From positions 3,139,001-3,203,000 of the forward strand of contig NZ_CP072597.1 in the NCBI RefSeq assembly GCF_018847975.1: a DNA stretch of 64,000 nt. Direction: 5' to 3'. How positions within the stretch are numbered: the stretch's first letter is position 1; every line of letters starts with the position of its first letter. Both the position numbers and the translations under genes were made by a program. The notes below the pieces were generated by a model. That model was not told the origin of the DNA and ran no database searches. It saw only the letters and a program-made list of their open reading frames with translations. Source of the DNA: Lysobacter sp. K5869. Its GTDB lineage: Bacteria > Pseudomonadota > Gammaproteobacteria > Xanthomonadales > Xanthomonadaceae. Positions 36,220 to 47,081 of the stretch are shown here, one piece after another.

Positions 36220-36477
36220 ATGGTCAAGATTCGCCTGACCCGTGGCGGCGCCAAGAAGCGTCCGTTCTACCACATCATCGTCACCGACAGCCGCAGCGCC
36301 CGCGACGGCCGCAACATCGAGCGCGTCGGTTTCTACAACCCGGTCGCCGCCGGCAACGAGAAGCGCGTCGAGCTCGACCTCGAGCGCGTCAAGCACTGGA
36401 TCGGCAACGGCGCCCAGCTGACCGACAAGGTCGCCGACCTGTACAAGCAGGCCGTCAAGGCCGCTCCGGCCGCCTGA
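36220..36477 (+). CDS. rpsP: 30S ribosomal protein S16
   Basis: 85 residues from ATG 36220 ([23 protein letters not shown]). It has the conserved [14 protein letters not shown] segment and the [20 protein letters not shown] helix. It is a small-subunit protein needed for 30S assembly and the first gene of the classic rpsP-rimM-trmD-rplS operon. A longer frame to 36091 exists but is not supported. Confidence 0.98.
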   Translation: MVKIRLTRGGAKKRPFYHIIVTDSRSARDGRNIERVGFYNPVAAGNEKRVELDLERVKHWIGNGAQLTDKVADLYKQAVKAAPAA

Positions 36478-36520
36478 GCCGGCGGGCCGCGCGCCTCGCG
36501 CGCGGCCCTCTTCGCATCTT

Positions 36521-37036
36521 ATGAGCGAATCCTCGCGCCGCATCCTGTTGGGCAGGGTGCTTGGCGCGTTCGGCATTCGCGGCGAAGCCAAGCTCGAGTC
36601 CTGGACCGAGCCGCGCGCCGCGATCTTCCGCTACCAGCCCTGGATCGTGCGCGATCCGCAAGGCGGCGAGCGCGAATTGTCGGGCGTGCGCGGCCGCGAA
36701 AGCGGCAAGTACCTGGTCGCCAATCTGCCGGGCGTGACCGACCGCGACGCGGTCGAAGCGCTGCACGGCACCGAAATCTACGTCCCGCGCTCGGCCCTGC
36801 CGCCGCCGCGCGAAGGCGAGTTCTACTGGGTCGATCTGGAAGGCCTGGACGTCGTCACCACCGAAGGCGTCGCCCTGGGCCGCGTGTCGCATCTGTTCGC
36901 GACCGGCGCCAACGACGTACTGGTGGCGCGCGACGACGAACGCGAGCGGATGATCCCGTTCGTGATTCCGCAGTATGTTCTGTCGGTGGATTTCGAGGCC
37001 CGGCGGGTGACCGTCGATTGGGATCCCGATTTCTAG
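36521..37036 (+). CDS. rimM: 16S rRNA processing protein RimM
   Basis: 171 residues with [24 protein letters not shown] at the N-terminus, the PRC-barrel [19 protein letters not shown], and the ending [28 protein letters not shown]. It binds S19 and helps maturation of the 30S head. Its TAG stop overlaps the first bases of the inverted repeat that fills the gap to trmD. Confidence 0.97.
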   Translation: MSESSRRILLGRVLGAFGIRGEAKLESWTEPRAAIFRYQPWIVRDPQGGERELSGVRGRESGKYLVANLPGVTDRDAVEALHGTEIYVPRSALPPPREGEFYWVDLEGLDVVTTEGVALGRVSHLFATGANDVLVARDDERERMIPFVIPQYVLSVDFEARRVTVDWDPDF

Positions 37037-37118
37037 GAGATGGCGGATAGGAGTTAGGAGATAGCGAACGCTAGGCTCTGGGCTCTTGCTGTCTCCTAAC
37101 TCCTATCCGCTATCTCCT
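37035..37118. repeat. 27 bp inverted repeat filling the rimM-trmD gap
   Basis: Arms 37035-37061 and 37092-37118 are reverse complements with one mismatch; the core GCGGATAGGAGTTAGGAGA is almost that of the element before ffh. It starts on the rimM stop codon and ends 5 bp before the trmD ATG, so it occupies the whole intergenic space and would place a large hairpin next to the trmD ribosome binding site. Confidence 0.93.
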
Positions 37119-37123
37119 GGCCC

Positions 37124-37939
37124 ATGCGCATCGACGTCATCAGCCTGTTCCCCGACTTCGTCGCGCAATGCGCGGCGTTCGGCGTGGTCGGCCGCGCCGG
37201 CGAGCGCGGCTTGCTGACGATGCACGGCTGGAATCCGCGCGATTACGCCGAAGGCAATTACCGCCGCGTGGACGAGCGTCCGTTCGGCGGCGGGCCGGGC
37301 ATGGTGATGCTGATCGACCCGCTGCGCGCCGCCATCGGCGCCGCGCGCGCGGCCGATCCGACGCCCGCGCGAGTGATCTACCTGAGCCCGCAGGGCGCGC
37401 GCCTGGACCAAGCCAAGGTGCGCGAACTGGCCGGGCACGAGCGGCTGATTCTGTTGTGCGGCCGCTACGAAGGCGTCGACGAACGGCTGATCCGCGCCGA
37501 GGTCGACGAGGAGCTGTCGATCGGCGATTACGTGCTGTCCGGCGGCGAGTTGGCCGCGGCGGTGGTGGTCGACGCGGTCGCGCGCCTGCAGGACGGCGCG
37601 CTCGGCGACGCCGAGTCGGCGGTGCAGGACAGTTTCGAGGACGGGCTGCTGGATTGCCCGCACTACACCCGCCCGGTCGAGCACGAACTGGGCGCGGTGC
37701 CGGAGGTGCTGATGTCGGGCAACCACGCCCGCATCGCCCAATGGCGCCGGCAGCAATCGCTGGGCCGGACCTGGCAGCGCCGCCCGGATTTGCTGAACGA
37801 GGCGGCCCTGTCCAAGGCCGACCGCAAGCTGCTGGAGGCCTATCGGGTCGAACTGGCGGCGGCCCGCAAGGCCAAGGAAACCGGTTCCAGCCCCGATTCA
37901 GCCGGCGCCGGCGCCGCCGAACCCGGCCAGGACGCCTGA
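37124..37939 (+). CDS. trmD: tRNA (guanine-37-N1)-methyltransferase TrmD
   Basis: 271 residues. It has the SPOUT knot fold with [47 protein letters not shown] and [11 protein letters not shown], which bind SAM and G37. The C-terminal [17 protein letters not shown] motif contacts the tRNA. It methylates G37 of tRNAs reading CCN/CGG/CUN codons and prevents +1 frameshifts. The last 25 residues are a disordered Ala/Gly-rich tail. Confidence 0.97.
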   Translation: MRIDVISLFPDFVAQCAAFGVVGRAGERGLLTMHGWNPRDYAEGNYRRVDERPFGGGPGMVMLIDPLRAAIGAARAADPTPARVIYLSPQGARLDQAKVRELAGHERLILLCGRYEGVDERLIRAEVDEELSIGDYVLSGGELAAAVVVDAVARLQDGALGDAESAVQDSFEDGLLDCPHYTRPVEHELGAVPEVLMSGNHARIAQWRRQQSLGRTWQRRPDLLNEAALSKADRKLLEAYRVELAAARKAKETGSSPDSAGAGAAEPGQDA

Positions 37940-37967
37940 GCCCTAGCCACGGCCGAAAAAATCCCGT

Positions 37968-37973
37968 TATAAT
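37968..37973 (+). promoter_or_regulatory. Possible internal -10 box for rplS
   Basis: Perfect TATAAT in an AT-rich patch between trmD and rplS, 77 bp before the rplS ATG. The -35 at the right distance (AGCCAC) is poor, so activity is uncertain. Confidence 0.4.
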
Positions 37974-38050
37974 TAGCCGCTTAGCTGTATCCATGCCATG
38001 ACGCGGGTCCACGTGCACTCGCGCAACAACTAATCCAACAGGCCATAGCC

Positions 38051-38449
38051 ATGAACAAGCCCTCCATCCACACGCTGGTCCAGAATTTCGAAGCCGAGCA
38101 GATTGCGCGCAAGCTGCCCGACTTCAGCCCGGGCGACACCGTCGTCGTCAACGTCAAGGTCAAGGAAGGCAACCGCGAGCGCGTCCAGGCCTATGAAGGC
38201 GTGGTCATCGGCAAGAAGAACGCCGGCCTCAACTCGTCCTTCACCGTGCGCAAGATCTCGCACGGCTACGGCGTCGAGCGCGTGTTCCAGACCCACAGCG
38301 CCGTGATCGACTCGGTCGAAGTCAAGCGCCGCGGCAAGGTCCGCGCCGGCAAGCTGTACTACCTGCGCGGCCTGGAAGGCAAGAAGGCCCGCATCAAGGA
38401 AGACCTGGCCGCTTACGCGCGCGCCAAGAACGCGCCGGCCGCCGAGTAA
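38051..38449 (+). CDS. rplS: 50S ribosomal protein L19
   Basis: 132 residues ([25 protein letters not shown]). It has the SH3-like core [26 protein letters not shown] and [27 protein letters not shown], and a basic C-terminal region. It sits at the 30S-50S interface. It is the last gene of the rpsP operon and is followed by a strong terminator. The C-terminal tail [10 protein letters not shown] is slightly longer than in E. coli. Confidence 0.98.
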   Translation: MNKPSIHTLVQNFEAEQIARKLPDFSPGDTVVVNVKVKEGNRERVQAYEGVVIGKKNAGLNSSFTVRKISHGYGVERVFQTHSAVIDSVEVKRRGKVRAGKLYYLRGLEGKKARIKEDLAAYARAKNAPAAE

Positions 38450-38473
38450 TCCGGCTCGCCGAGCAGCGTCGCG

Positions 38474-38500
38474 AACGGCCGCCGAAAGGCGGCCGTTTGC
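38474..38500 (+). terminator. Terminator of the rpsP-rplS operon
   Basis: Perfect 10 bp stem AACGGCCGCC / GGCGGCCGTT with a GAAA tetraloop, followed by a short T-rich stretch. Confidence 0.85.
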
Positions 38501-38548
38501 ATTTGCGGCAGGCGCGGCCGGATTCGCGCGCTTCAGGAGAGCACTGCA

Positions 38549-38962
38549 TTGCGCGATCGTTTTCGATTCGACTCGTTGCGCCGCGACGAAGACGGCGCGC
38601 CCTTATCCGATGAAGCCGCCGGCGCGATCTTCTTCCGCATGCTCGCGGCGCTCGAGTGCGGCGCTCCGATCCGGCGGCTGGAAACGGTCGCGGCGCTCGC
38701 CGCGGCGATTGCCGAGGGCCGCTATCGCGTGGCGCACAAGCGGGTGTCGGTCAAAGGCAAGGCCCGTCGTTTCGTCGGCGCCTTCGCGATCGCGCGCAAG
38801 CGCGAGCTGATCGAGTATCTGGCGGCCGCGATGGCCGAGGGCGACCTGCGCGAACTGCTGATCGCCCCCGAGCCGTCCCAGGACGCGGCCGCGGACTGGG
38901 TGCTGCACGTCGACGAGGATGCGCAGTTGCTTTTCTACGCGGCGCTCCCGTGCGATGCCTAG
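38549..38962 (+). CDS. Small cytoplasmic protein of unknown function
   Basis: 137 residues. TTG start at 38549, chosen because AGGAGA lies eight bases upstream. There is no signal or membrane segment. It is mostly alpha-helical by composition, with a basic central stretch (AHKRVSVKGKARRFVGAFAIARKREL) and an acidic C-terminal end. I do not recognise the family. It could be a nucleic-acid or protein-binding adaptor. It stands alone after the rplS terminator. Confidence 0.7.
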   Translation: MRDRFRFDSLRRDEDGAPLSDEAAGAIFFRMLAALECGAPIRRLETVAALAAAIAEGRYRVAHKRVSVKGKARRFVGAFAIARKRELIEYLAAAMAEGDLRELLIAPEPSQDAAADWVLHVDEDAQLLFYAALPCDA

Positions 38963-39104
38963 CGCGACCGCGCCGCTTGGCCGCGCAGGGCCGGTTCCCT
39001 GGCCGCGCGCGCCGCTGTGCGCTGCGCGCGAATCGCGCTAGATTCGCCTCGCGGCACCGCCCGCCGCGTTCTCCAATCGCGCCGCCCCCGCGGCGGGAGC
39101 GTCC

Positions 39105-39470
39105 ATGAATCCTGGCCTGTCCGAAGGCGACATCTGCACCTATCCGCGCAGCGACGGCACCTGGGGCTTTTTCTGGGTGCAGCGCATCGATGCCTTGCCG
39201 GACGGGCGCGACGCGTTCTCGCTGCGCAAGTTCGACACCCACACCGCCGAGGAAGTGCGGCGCGACGACCGCGACGACGTCGCCGAACTCAAGACCGTGC
39301 GCCTGCTCGGCCATTTTCCCATCGTCGGCACGCGCGTGGCCGAGGCGCGGCCGCGCGCGATCGGGCGCATGCCGGTGCGCGAGGAGGATCTGGAAGGCTA
39401 TCGGATCTGGCGCGCGGCTTTCGATCAGGGCGAAGCCGGGGTGTTCACTCTGGCGTTGGAAGAGATCTGA
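39105..39470 (+). CDS. Small protein of unknown function
   Basis: 121 residues from ATG 39105 (MNPGLSEGDICTYPRSDGTWGFFWVQRID). Short beta-strand-like segments with many aromatic residues in the first 40, then an acidic helical middle and REEDLEGYRIWRAAFDQGEAGVF near the end. There is no signal peptide. Unrecognised. GGGAG lies shortly before the start. The preceding unknown gene is on the same strand 142 bp away. Confidence 0.7.
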   Translation: MNPGLSEGDICTYPRSDGTWGFFWVQRIDALPDGRDAFSLRKFDTHTAEEVRRDDRDDVAELKTVRLLGHFPIVGTRVAEARPRAIGRMPVREEDLEGYRIWRAAFDQGEAGVFTLALEEI

Positions 39471-39636
39471 CGGCGAGTCGCTCGAACCGATCTGGCTTCC
39501 GACCTGAGGGCGACGCGGCGAACGACCGCGCTCGACCAGTGTCGCGGCGATCCGCCGATCCACCGAAAACCTTCGCGAGCGGGCGATACGAACCCGCGCG
39601 CAGCGCCTTCGTGCGCGGCGAACGCGCGAGCCGCGC

Positions 39637-41136
39637 TCAGCGCGCCGACGGCTCCGCCTCCGGCGCGGCATCGGCCACCGGTGCCGGCGGCGAGGCCGGC
39701 ACTTCCGCCGGCGCGGCGATGGTCTGCGTCGCCACCGGCGCGGCCACGCGCTCGGGCGGCGCCATCATCCGCGCCTTGCGCCAGCCGCCCCAGCGGTAAT
39801 ACGCCATCGCCATCAGCATCGAGCACAGCGCGCTGACCGGAAAGCTCCACCACAGCGCGTCCATGCCCAGCACCGGCTGCAGGAACGTCGCGAACGGCAC
39901 GCGGATGCCCCACAGCGCCGAGCCCAGGATCAGCAGCGGCGGAATCACCGCGCCGGTGGCGCGGACCACGCCGGACAGCACGAAGGTCACGCCGAAGAAC
40001 AGGAACGAGAACACCGCGATGTGGTTGAGGTGGCGCGCGATCTCGAACGAGGCGCTGCCGTCGGGCAGGAACAGCGCCAGGGTGTAGCGGTCGAACAGGA
40101 TCAGCGGCGCGATCAGCGCGCCGGTCATCAGGAAATTGAACAAGGTGCCGGTGCGCGCGGCCGCGTCGACCCGGTCCCAGCGCCCCGCGCCGACGCTCTG
40201 CGCGGCGATCGACGAACACGCCGCGCCGATCGCCATCGCCGGCATCTGCACGTAGGTCCACAGCTGCAGCGCGGCGCCGTAGCCCGCGGCGATGGCGGTG
40301 CCGTGGGCGTTGACCAAGCGGATCATCGCGATCATCGCCAGCGAGATCAGCACCATCTGCAGGCCCATCGGCACGCCCTTGACGATCAGCGCGCGCAGCA
40401 CCGCCGGATCGATCTTGAGCAGATGCGCGTCGCCGCGGCCCAGCCACAGCACGTGGCGCTTGCGCCGCAGGTGGATCAGCAGCGCGGCGAGGCTGAGGCC
40501 TTGGCCGATGAAGGTCGACAGCGCCGAACCGGCGATGCCCAGCGCGGGCACCGGCCCCCAGCCGAAGATCAGCAGCGGGTTGAGCACGATGTCGAGCGCG
40601 ACCGACATCAACAGGAAGCGGAACGGCGTGCGCGAATCGCCGAGGCCGCGCAGCGCCGAGGACAGGAACGCGAACGCGTAGATGAAGGGGATCGAGAGGA
40701 AGATCACCCGCAGGTAGCGTTCGGCCAGCGGCAGCGCGGCGGGCGGCGTGCCCATGCCGCGCAGGATCGCGTCGGCGAAGAACCAGCCGATCGCCGCGAT
40801 CGCCACCGACAAGCCGAGGAAGAAGCTCGCGCTGGTGCCCATGATCCGGCGCGCCCTGGCCGTGTCCTGCGCGCCGGTCGCTTGGCCGATCAAGATCGTC
40901 GCCGCCATGCCGATGCCGAACATCGAGCCGATCAGGAAGAACATGATGTTGTTGGCGTTGGCCGTCGCGGTCAGCGCGGCCTCGCCGAGGTAGCGGCCGA
41001 CCCAGATCGAATTGATCGAGCCGTTGAGCGATTGCGCGGCGTTGCCGGCCATGATCGGCAGCGCGAAGGAAATCATGGTGCGGCCGATCGGGCCTTCGGT
41101 CAGCAGGTGGCTGCCGCGGGGAGCGCTGGGGGCCAT
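39637..41136 (-). CDS. MATE-family multidrug efflux transporter
   Basis: 499 residues, 12 hydrophobic segments in two related halves. MATE features: LLTEGPIGRTMISFALPIMAGNAAQSL at the start, GMAATILIGQATGAQDTARAR, and the second-half equivalent AIGAACSSIAAQSVGAGRWDRVDAAARTG. It exports cationic compounds by Na+ or H+ antiport in the inner membrane. The C-terminal 40 residues are a Pro/Ala-rich tail. It is divergent from hslR across 180 bp. Confidence 0.93.
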   Translation of the reverse strand: MAPSAPRGSHLLTEGPIGRTMISFALPIMAGNAAQSLNGSINSIWVGRYLGEAALTATANANNIMFFLIGSMFGIGMAATILIGQATGAQDTARARRIMGTSASFFLGLSVAIAAIGWFFADAILRGMGTPPAALPLAERYLRVIFLSIPFIYAFAFLSSALRGLGDSRTPFRFLLMSVALDIVLNPLLIFGWGPVPALGIAGSALSTFIGQGLSLAALLIHLRRKRHVLWLGRGDAHLLKIDPAVLRALIVKGVPMGLQMVLISLAMIAMIRLVNAHGTAIAAGYGAALQLWTYVQMPAMAIGAACSSIAAQSVGAGRWDRVDAAARTGTLFNFLMTGALIAPLILFDRYTLALFLPDGSASFEIARHLNHIAVFSFLFFGVTFVLSGVVRATGAVIPPLLILGSALWGIRVPFATFLQPVLGMDALWWSFPVSALCSMLMAMAYYRWGGWRKARMMAPPERVAAPVATQTIAAPAEVPASPPAPVADAAPEAEPSAR

Positions 41137-41318
41137 GTCGGTTCCGGGGCGGGGCGGGCGAGGGCGGCAGTATGACGCGCGCCGGGGTTAGCGCGTCGTC
41201 GGCGAATGCGCGAAGCGTGGCGCGATCGGTCGATATCTGCACGCGCCTGCGCCGCGCGGCGGCGACGGACGGCGCCGTCGCATCGGCGCAACGCGCGCGG
41301 TGGTATCGTTGAAGCAGA

Positions 41319-41741
41319 ATGAGCAAGCAAGACGAAACGACGAATTCGCCGGTGCAGGCGACGGTGCGGCTGGACCTGTGGCTGTGGGCCGCGCGCTTCT
41401 TCAAGACCCGCGCGCTGGCGCGGCAGGCGGTGGAGACCGGCAAGGTCGAGGTCGGCGGCCAACGCGCCAAGGCCTCGCGCGCGGTGCGCCTGGGCGATGC
41501 GCTGAAAGTGGCGCGCGGCGAGGAACACTTCGAGATCGCGGTGACCGGTCTGAGCGACACGCGCGGATCGGCCAGCGTGGCGCAGACGCTTTATGCCGAG
41601 ACCGAGGCCTCGCGCTTGGCGCGCGAGCAGGCGAGGGCGCTGCGCGCGGCCGAGCGCAACGGGTATCGGGCGCCGGAGACCAAGCCGGATAAGCGGGCGC
41701 GGCGGTTGATCAAGGCGTTGGGGGATATCGACGCGTTGTAG
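41319..41741 (+). CDS. hslR: Heat shock protein 15, S4 RNA-binding protein
   Basis: 140 residues. The S4 domain lies at about 17-80: VRLDLWLWAARFFKTRALARQAVETGKVEVGGQRAKASRAVRLGD. A helical basic C-terminal extension contains EQARALRAAERNGYRAPE and ends RRLIKALGDIDAL. Hsp15 binds free 50S subunits that carry stalled nascent chains and helps recycle them after heat shock. There are no neighbours in an operon. Confidence 0.94.
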   Translation: MSKQDETTNSPVQATVRLDLWLWAARFFKTRALARQAVETGKVEVGGQRAKASRAVRLGDALKVARGEEHFEIAVTGLSDTRGSASVAQTLYAETEASRLAREQARALRAAERNGYRAPETKPDKRARRLIKALGDIDAL

Positions 41742-41823
41742 CGGGTGAGGGGCGTTGCGACGAAGCGCCGGGTTCTCTCGCTTGGGAACGATGGCGGTAG
41801 TTTTCGCGGCGTCTCTTTCCGTT

Positions 41824-41908
41824 CGTCATTTCCGCGAAAGCGGGGAGCCAGAGACTTCAGAGCCGTGCCCCGATAACGCCCTGGGTTCCCGCGTTCGCGG
41901 GAACGACG
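41824..41908. repeat. Dispersed composite repeat, copy 1
   Basis: CGTCATTTCCGCGAAAGCGG, then CCAGAGACTTCAG, GTGCCCCG and TTCCCGCGTTCGCGGGAACG in this order; the same order recurs at 50643-50715. It lies in the gap between hslR and the DUF937 gene, which has no gene of its own. Confidence 0.75.
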
Positions 41909-42006
41909 ACAGGTGGATTCGTGGCATCTTTTTCCGCGTGTCATCCCGGCGCGAGCGTGGCCGAAGATTTTAGCGCCCAGCCGCGATACCCCTCGACGCA
42001 GACACA

Positions 42007-42033
42007 CGAACGGCCGCGCAAGGCGGCCGTTCG
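42007..42033 (-). terminator. Hairpin after the DUF937 gene
   Basis: Perfect 11 bp stem CGAACGGCCGC / GCGGCCGTTCG with a 5 nt loop, 35 bp past the stop. The T run is weak. Confidence 0.65.
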
Positions 42034-42067
42034 GCGAATCCCGGTGCGCGCGCCGGGCGAAAGAAAC

Positions 42068-42706
42068 TCAGCGCTTGCCGCCGAGCAGGCTGCCGCCGAT
42101 CTTGAGAAGGTCGCCCAGGCCGAGCTGGCCGTCGCCGTCCTGATCCAGCACCGCGCCGAGCAGGCCGCCGGCGCCGCCTTGCTGCTGGATGCGCTGATGT
42201 TCCTGGCCGAGCGCGTCGCCGAGCTGCTGCGGACTGGCCGCAGCCTGATTGCCGCCGGAGAACATGCGCTGGGCGAGGTAGGACAGCACGATCGGGGCGA
42301 GGATCTTCAGCAGCGTGTTGGCTTGGCCGCCGCCGAGGCCGGTGCTCTGGCCCAGGCCCTGCGCCGCGGTGTCCTCGCGGCCGCCGAAGATGTGGCCGAG
42401 GATGCCGGCGCCGTCGGTCTGGCGACCGCCGCCGCCGCCGAGCACTGCGCCGAGCACGCTGCCCAGGTCGAGCCCCGCGGCGCCGCCGCCGGCCGCGTCG
42501 GCATGGTCGCGCTGCAGCGCGCCGAACAGCGCTTGCGCGCCTTCGGGCTGGCTGGCGTTGCGGCCCAGCGCGCCGAGCAGCAGCGGCAGCGCCTGGCTCA
42601 CGGCGCCCTGGGTTTGCGATTCGGACAGGCCGAGTTGGCTGCCTATTTGCGCCAGCGGCTGGCCTTGGAGCTGGTTGAGGAGGTCGTCGGTCAGCGAGGC
42701 GCTCAT
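42068..42706 (-). CDS. DUF937 (YidB-like) protein
   Basis: 212 residues. The N-terminal LTDDLLNQLQGQPLAQIGSQLGLSESQTQGAVSQALPLLLGALGRNA is typical of DUF937. A Gly-rich middle (GAVLGGGGGRQ, GLGQSTGLGGGQ) is followed by the second conserved helix LLKILAPIVLSYLAQRM. The C-terminus has a dockerin or EF-hand-like loop, DQDGDGQLGLGDLLK. There is no signal peptide. Function is not known for the family. Confidence 0.9.
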   Translation of the reverse strand: MSASLTDDLLNQLQGQPLAQIGSQLGLSESQTQGAVSQALPLLLGALGRNASQPEGAQALFGALQRDHADAAGGGAAGLDLGSVLGAVLGGGGGRQTDGAGILGHIFGGREDTAAQGLGQSTGLGGGQANTLLKILAPIVLSYLAQRMFSGGNQAAASPQQLGDALGQEHQRIQQQGGAGGLLGAVLDQDGDGQLGLGDLLKIGGSLLGGKR

Positions 42707-42992
42707 CGTTAGTGTCCGGTGTACGGGGAGTGCAGATGCTAGCGCTGGGTTGTTAGTGCGGAGTGATGCTTGGGGGCGGGGTGGAGCGGGTGGGCGGAAG
42801 GGGAGTGCTTGGGGGTGTTTGAGGGGCGGAGGAAGTGTGAGCTTGTTTGAAGGCGGTATTGGGTTTGGGGGTTAAAGCACGCGGACTGGGTGTTTGCGGA
42901 TGCGTTGTTCCGAGTGCTCGTTCGGCGCTGCCGGGAGATCGAGGAGAGATCGAAAAACGGGTGCGGCTTTCGTTGGAATGGCGAGGGCTCCC

Positions 42993-43796
42993 CCGTCATT
43001 CCGGCGAAAGCCGGAATCCATTTTGCCGTTGCTTTTGCCTTTGCCTTTGCCTTTGGCTGGGACGTATCTCCGCCCGAGATCATCGTTTCGCAGCCCCGGA
43101 GGGCGCGCGCATGGATGCGCGCGCGCGCCATGGGTCAGGATGACCCTTATGGCGCGGCCCCGCGCCGGGTGCTGGACCTAGTGGCTCTTGATTCGAAAAC
43201 AGGGAAAGCGCCTTTCTTTGGTTACTTTCTTTGGCAAGACAAAGAAAGTGACTCGGCCGCTTGCGGACGAAAGCTCTTAGCGTTTGATCTTCGCTTGTCG
43301 TCGTGCGCCTCTTGCCAGAGAAAGCGTAAGCAACATCAAAATGGATTCCGGCTTTCGCCGGAATGACGGCGTGCGAGCTGCGTTTCTCGCGCGTGGCGGA
43401 ACACCCCACCCACCGTCATTCCGGCGAAAGCCGGAATCCATTTTGACTTTGCCGTCGGTTTTGCCTTCAACGCAGCAACGAGTGACGACAAGCGACAATC
43501 CAAAGCGTTCCGTCCGCAAGCGGCCGGGTCACTTTCTTTGTCTTGCCAAAGAAAGTAACCAAAGAAAGGCGCTTTCCTTGTTTTCGAATCAAGAGCCACT
43601 AGGGCTCGCAGTTGCGCGGGGCCGCGCCATAAGGGTCATCCTGACCCATGGCGCGCGTGCGCATCCATGCGCACGCCCTCCGGGGCTGCGGGGCGTGGGC
43701 TTTGGTCGCAGATGCGTCAAAGCGAAGAGCGACAGCAATGGCAACAGCAACAACAACAACGACAGCTAGTGGATTCCGGCTTTCGCCGGAATGACG
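42993..43796. repeat. Nested repeat island between the DUF937 gene and katG
   Basis: Four copies of the ATTCCGGCGAAAGCCGGAAT palindrome (42993-43025, 43337-43369, 43413-43445, 43770-43796) in alternating orientation, plus the large inverted repeat listed separately. Short slip-type arrays border it: four TTTGCC units near 43030-43056 and CAA runs near 43740-43765. All open frames here are translations of repeats. The remaining parts of 42707-43988 show no gene. Confidence 0.85.
43089..43690. repeat. Long inverted repeat (~210 bp arms)
   Basis: Arm 43089-43302 is nearly the reverse complement of 43484-43690, including CCATGGGTCAGGATGACCC, AGTGGCTCTTGATTCGAAAA, CTTTCTTTGGTTACTTTCTT and CCGCTTGCGGACG. 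The 181 bp between them hold two facing copies of the CCGGCGAAAGCCGG palindrome, so the whole locus is a nested palindrome. Confidence 0.9.
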
Positions 43797-43907
43797 AGTT
43801 GAGGGTTGCGGGCTTCGGGAGAGAGCGGCGGGGCTGCGTCGCTGCGGTTGGTCGCAGCTTGCACAGCTCCTACAGGGAGTTGGCCAAGTTGCGGGCGATT
43901 TGAAAGA

Positions 43908-43936
43908 AAAAGCCCGGCGGGTACCGCCGGGCTTTT
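43908..43936. terminator. Terminator downstream of katG
   Basis: Perfect 13 bp stem AAAAGCCCGGCGG / CCGCCGGGCTTTT with a 3 nt loop; T runs on both strands, so it works for katG on the minus strand and for any read-through on the plus strand. Confidence 0.9.
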
Positions 43937-43988
43937 GTGCTGCGCAAGTTGTGTTACTGCGGCCGCCGCGCGATGCGGCGGTCGTGGC

Positions 43989-46661
<2,673 letters not shown>

Positions 46662-46685
46662 TCACCGGTCCAGGGAGGCAAGGCG

Positions 46686-46895
46686 ATGAAGCGGATGCAG
46701 ATGCGTTGGGCGGCGGTGGCCGCATTGGCGTTCGGGTTGGGGTTCGGCGCGACGACGGCGTCGGCCGCGGACCCGGATTGCTACAGCGCGTGCCAGGAAC
46801 AGTTGAACGATTGCATCGCCCAGGCCGGGAACGGCAGCACCCGGCATTGCGGGCGCATGTATCGGGAATGCACTACGGCTTGTTCGTTGGAGTGA
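46686..46895 (+). CDS. Small exported cysteine-rich peptide (family member 5)
   Basis: 69 residues with GGGAGGCAAGGCG before the ATG. The signal peptide is MKRMQMRWAAVAALAFG then LGFGATTASA. Six mature Cys are spaced C-x3-C-x6-C-x11-C-x6-C-x3-C: the same mirror-symmetric core as members 1-4 (21.7 kb or more away), but without the extra Cys at each end and with the longest central loop. This supports the core hairpin as the conserved unit. It is followed by a REP doublet. Confidence 0.85.
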   Translation: MKRMQMRWAAVAALAFGLGFGATTASAADPDCYSACQEQLNDCIAQAGNGSTRHCGRMYRECTTACSLE

Positions 46896-46937
46896 GCTTG
46901 CGCCGATCGCGGCGCGCGCCGGCGAGGGCGAGGGCGC

Positions 46938-47013
46938 GGTCGCGGCTTACGCCGCTCCTACAGGTAGCCGGGATCGATCCGAAGCACCTGTAGGAGCGGC
47001 GTAAGCCGCGACC
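46938..47013. repeat. REP-like doublet with GATCGATCC core
   Basis: Third copy of the arrangement seen at 12604 and 18189: GGTCGCGGCTTACGCCGCTC and its inverse around GATCGATCC, placed between two convergent genes, where it may end transcription from both sides. Confidence 0.85.
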
Positions 47014-47081
47014 GCGCCCCTTCGCTTACGACGAACGCAACGCGATCCGATCAAGCCGCCCCAGCGTCGCCACGAGCAGCC

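Noticed and set aside
42890-43769. Several small open frames with GYFLWQDKESD-like products
   Set aside because: They translate the inverted-repeat element in either direction; no ribosome binding sites or codon bias, so they are treated as repeat artefacts.
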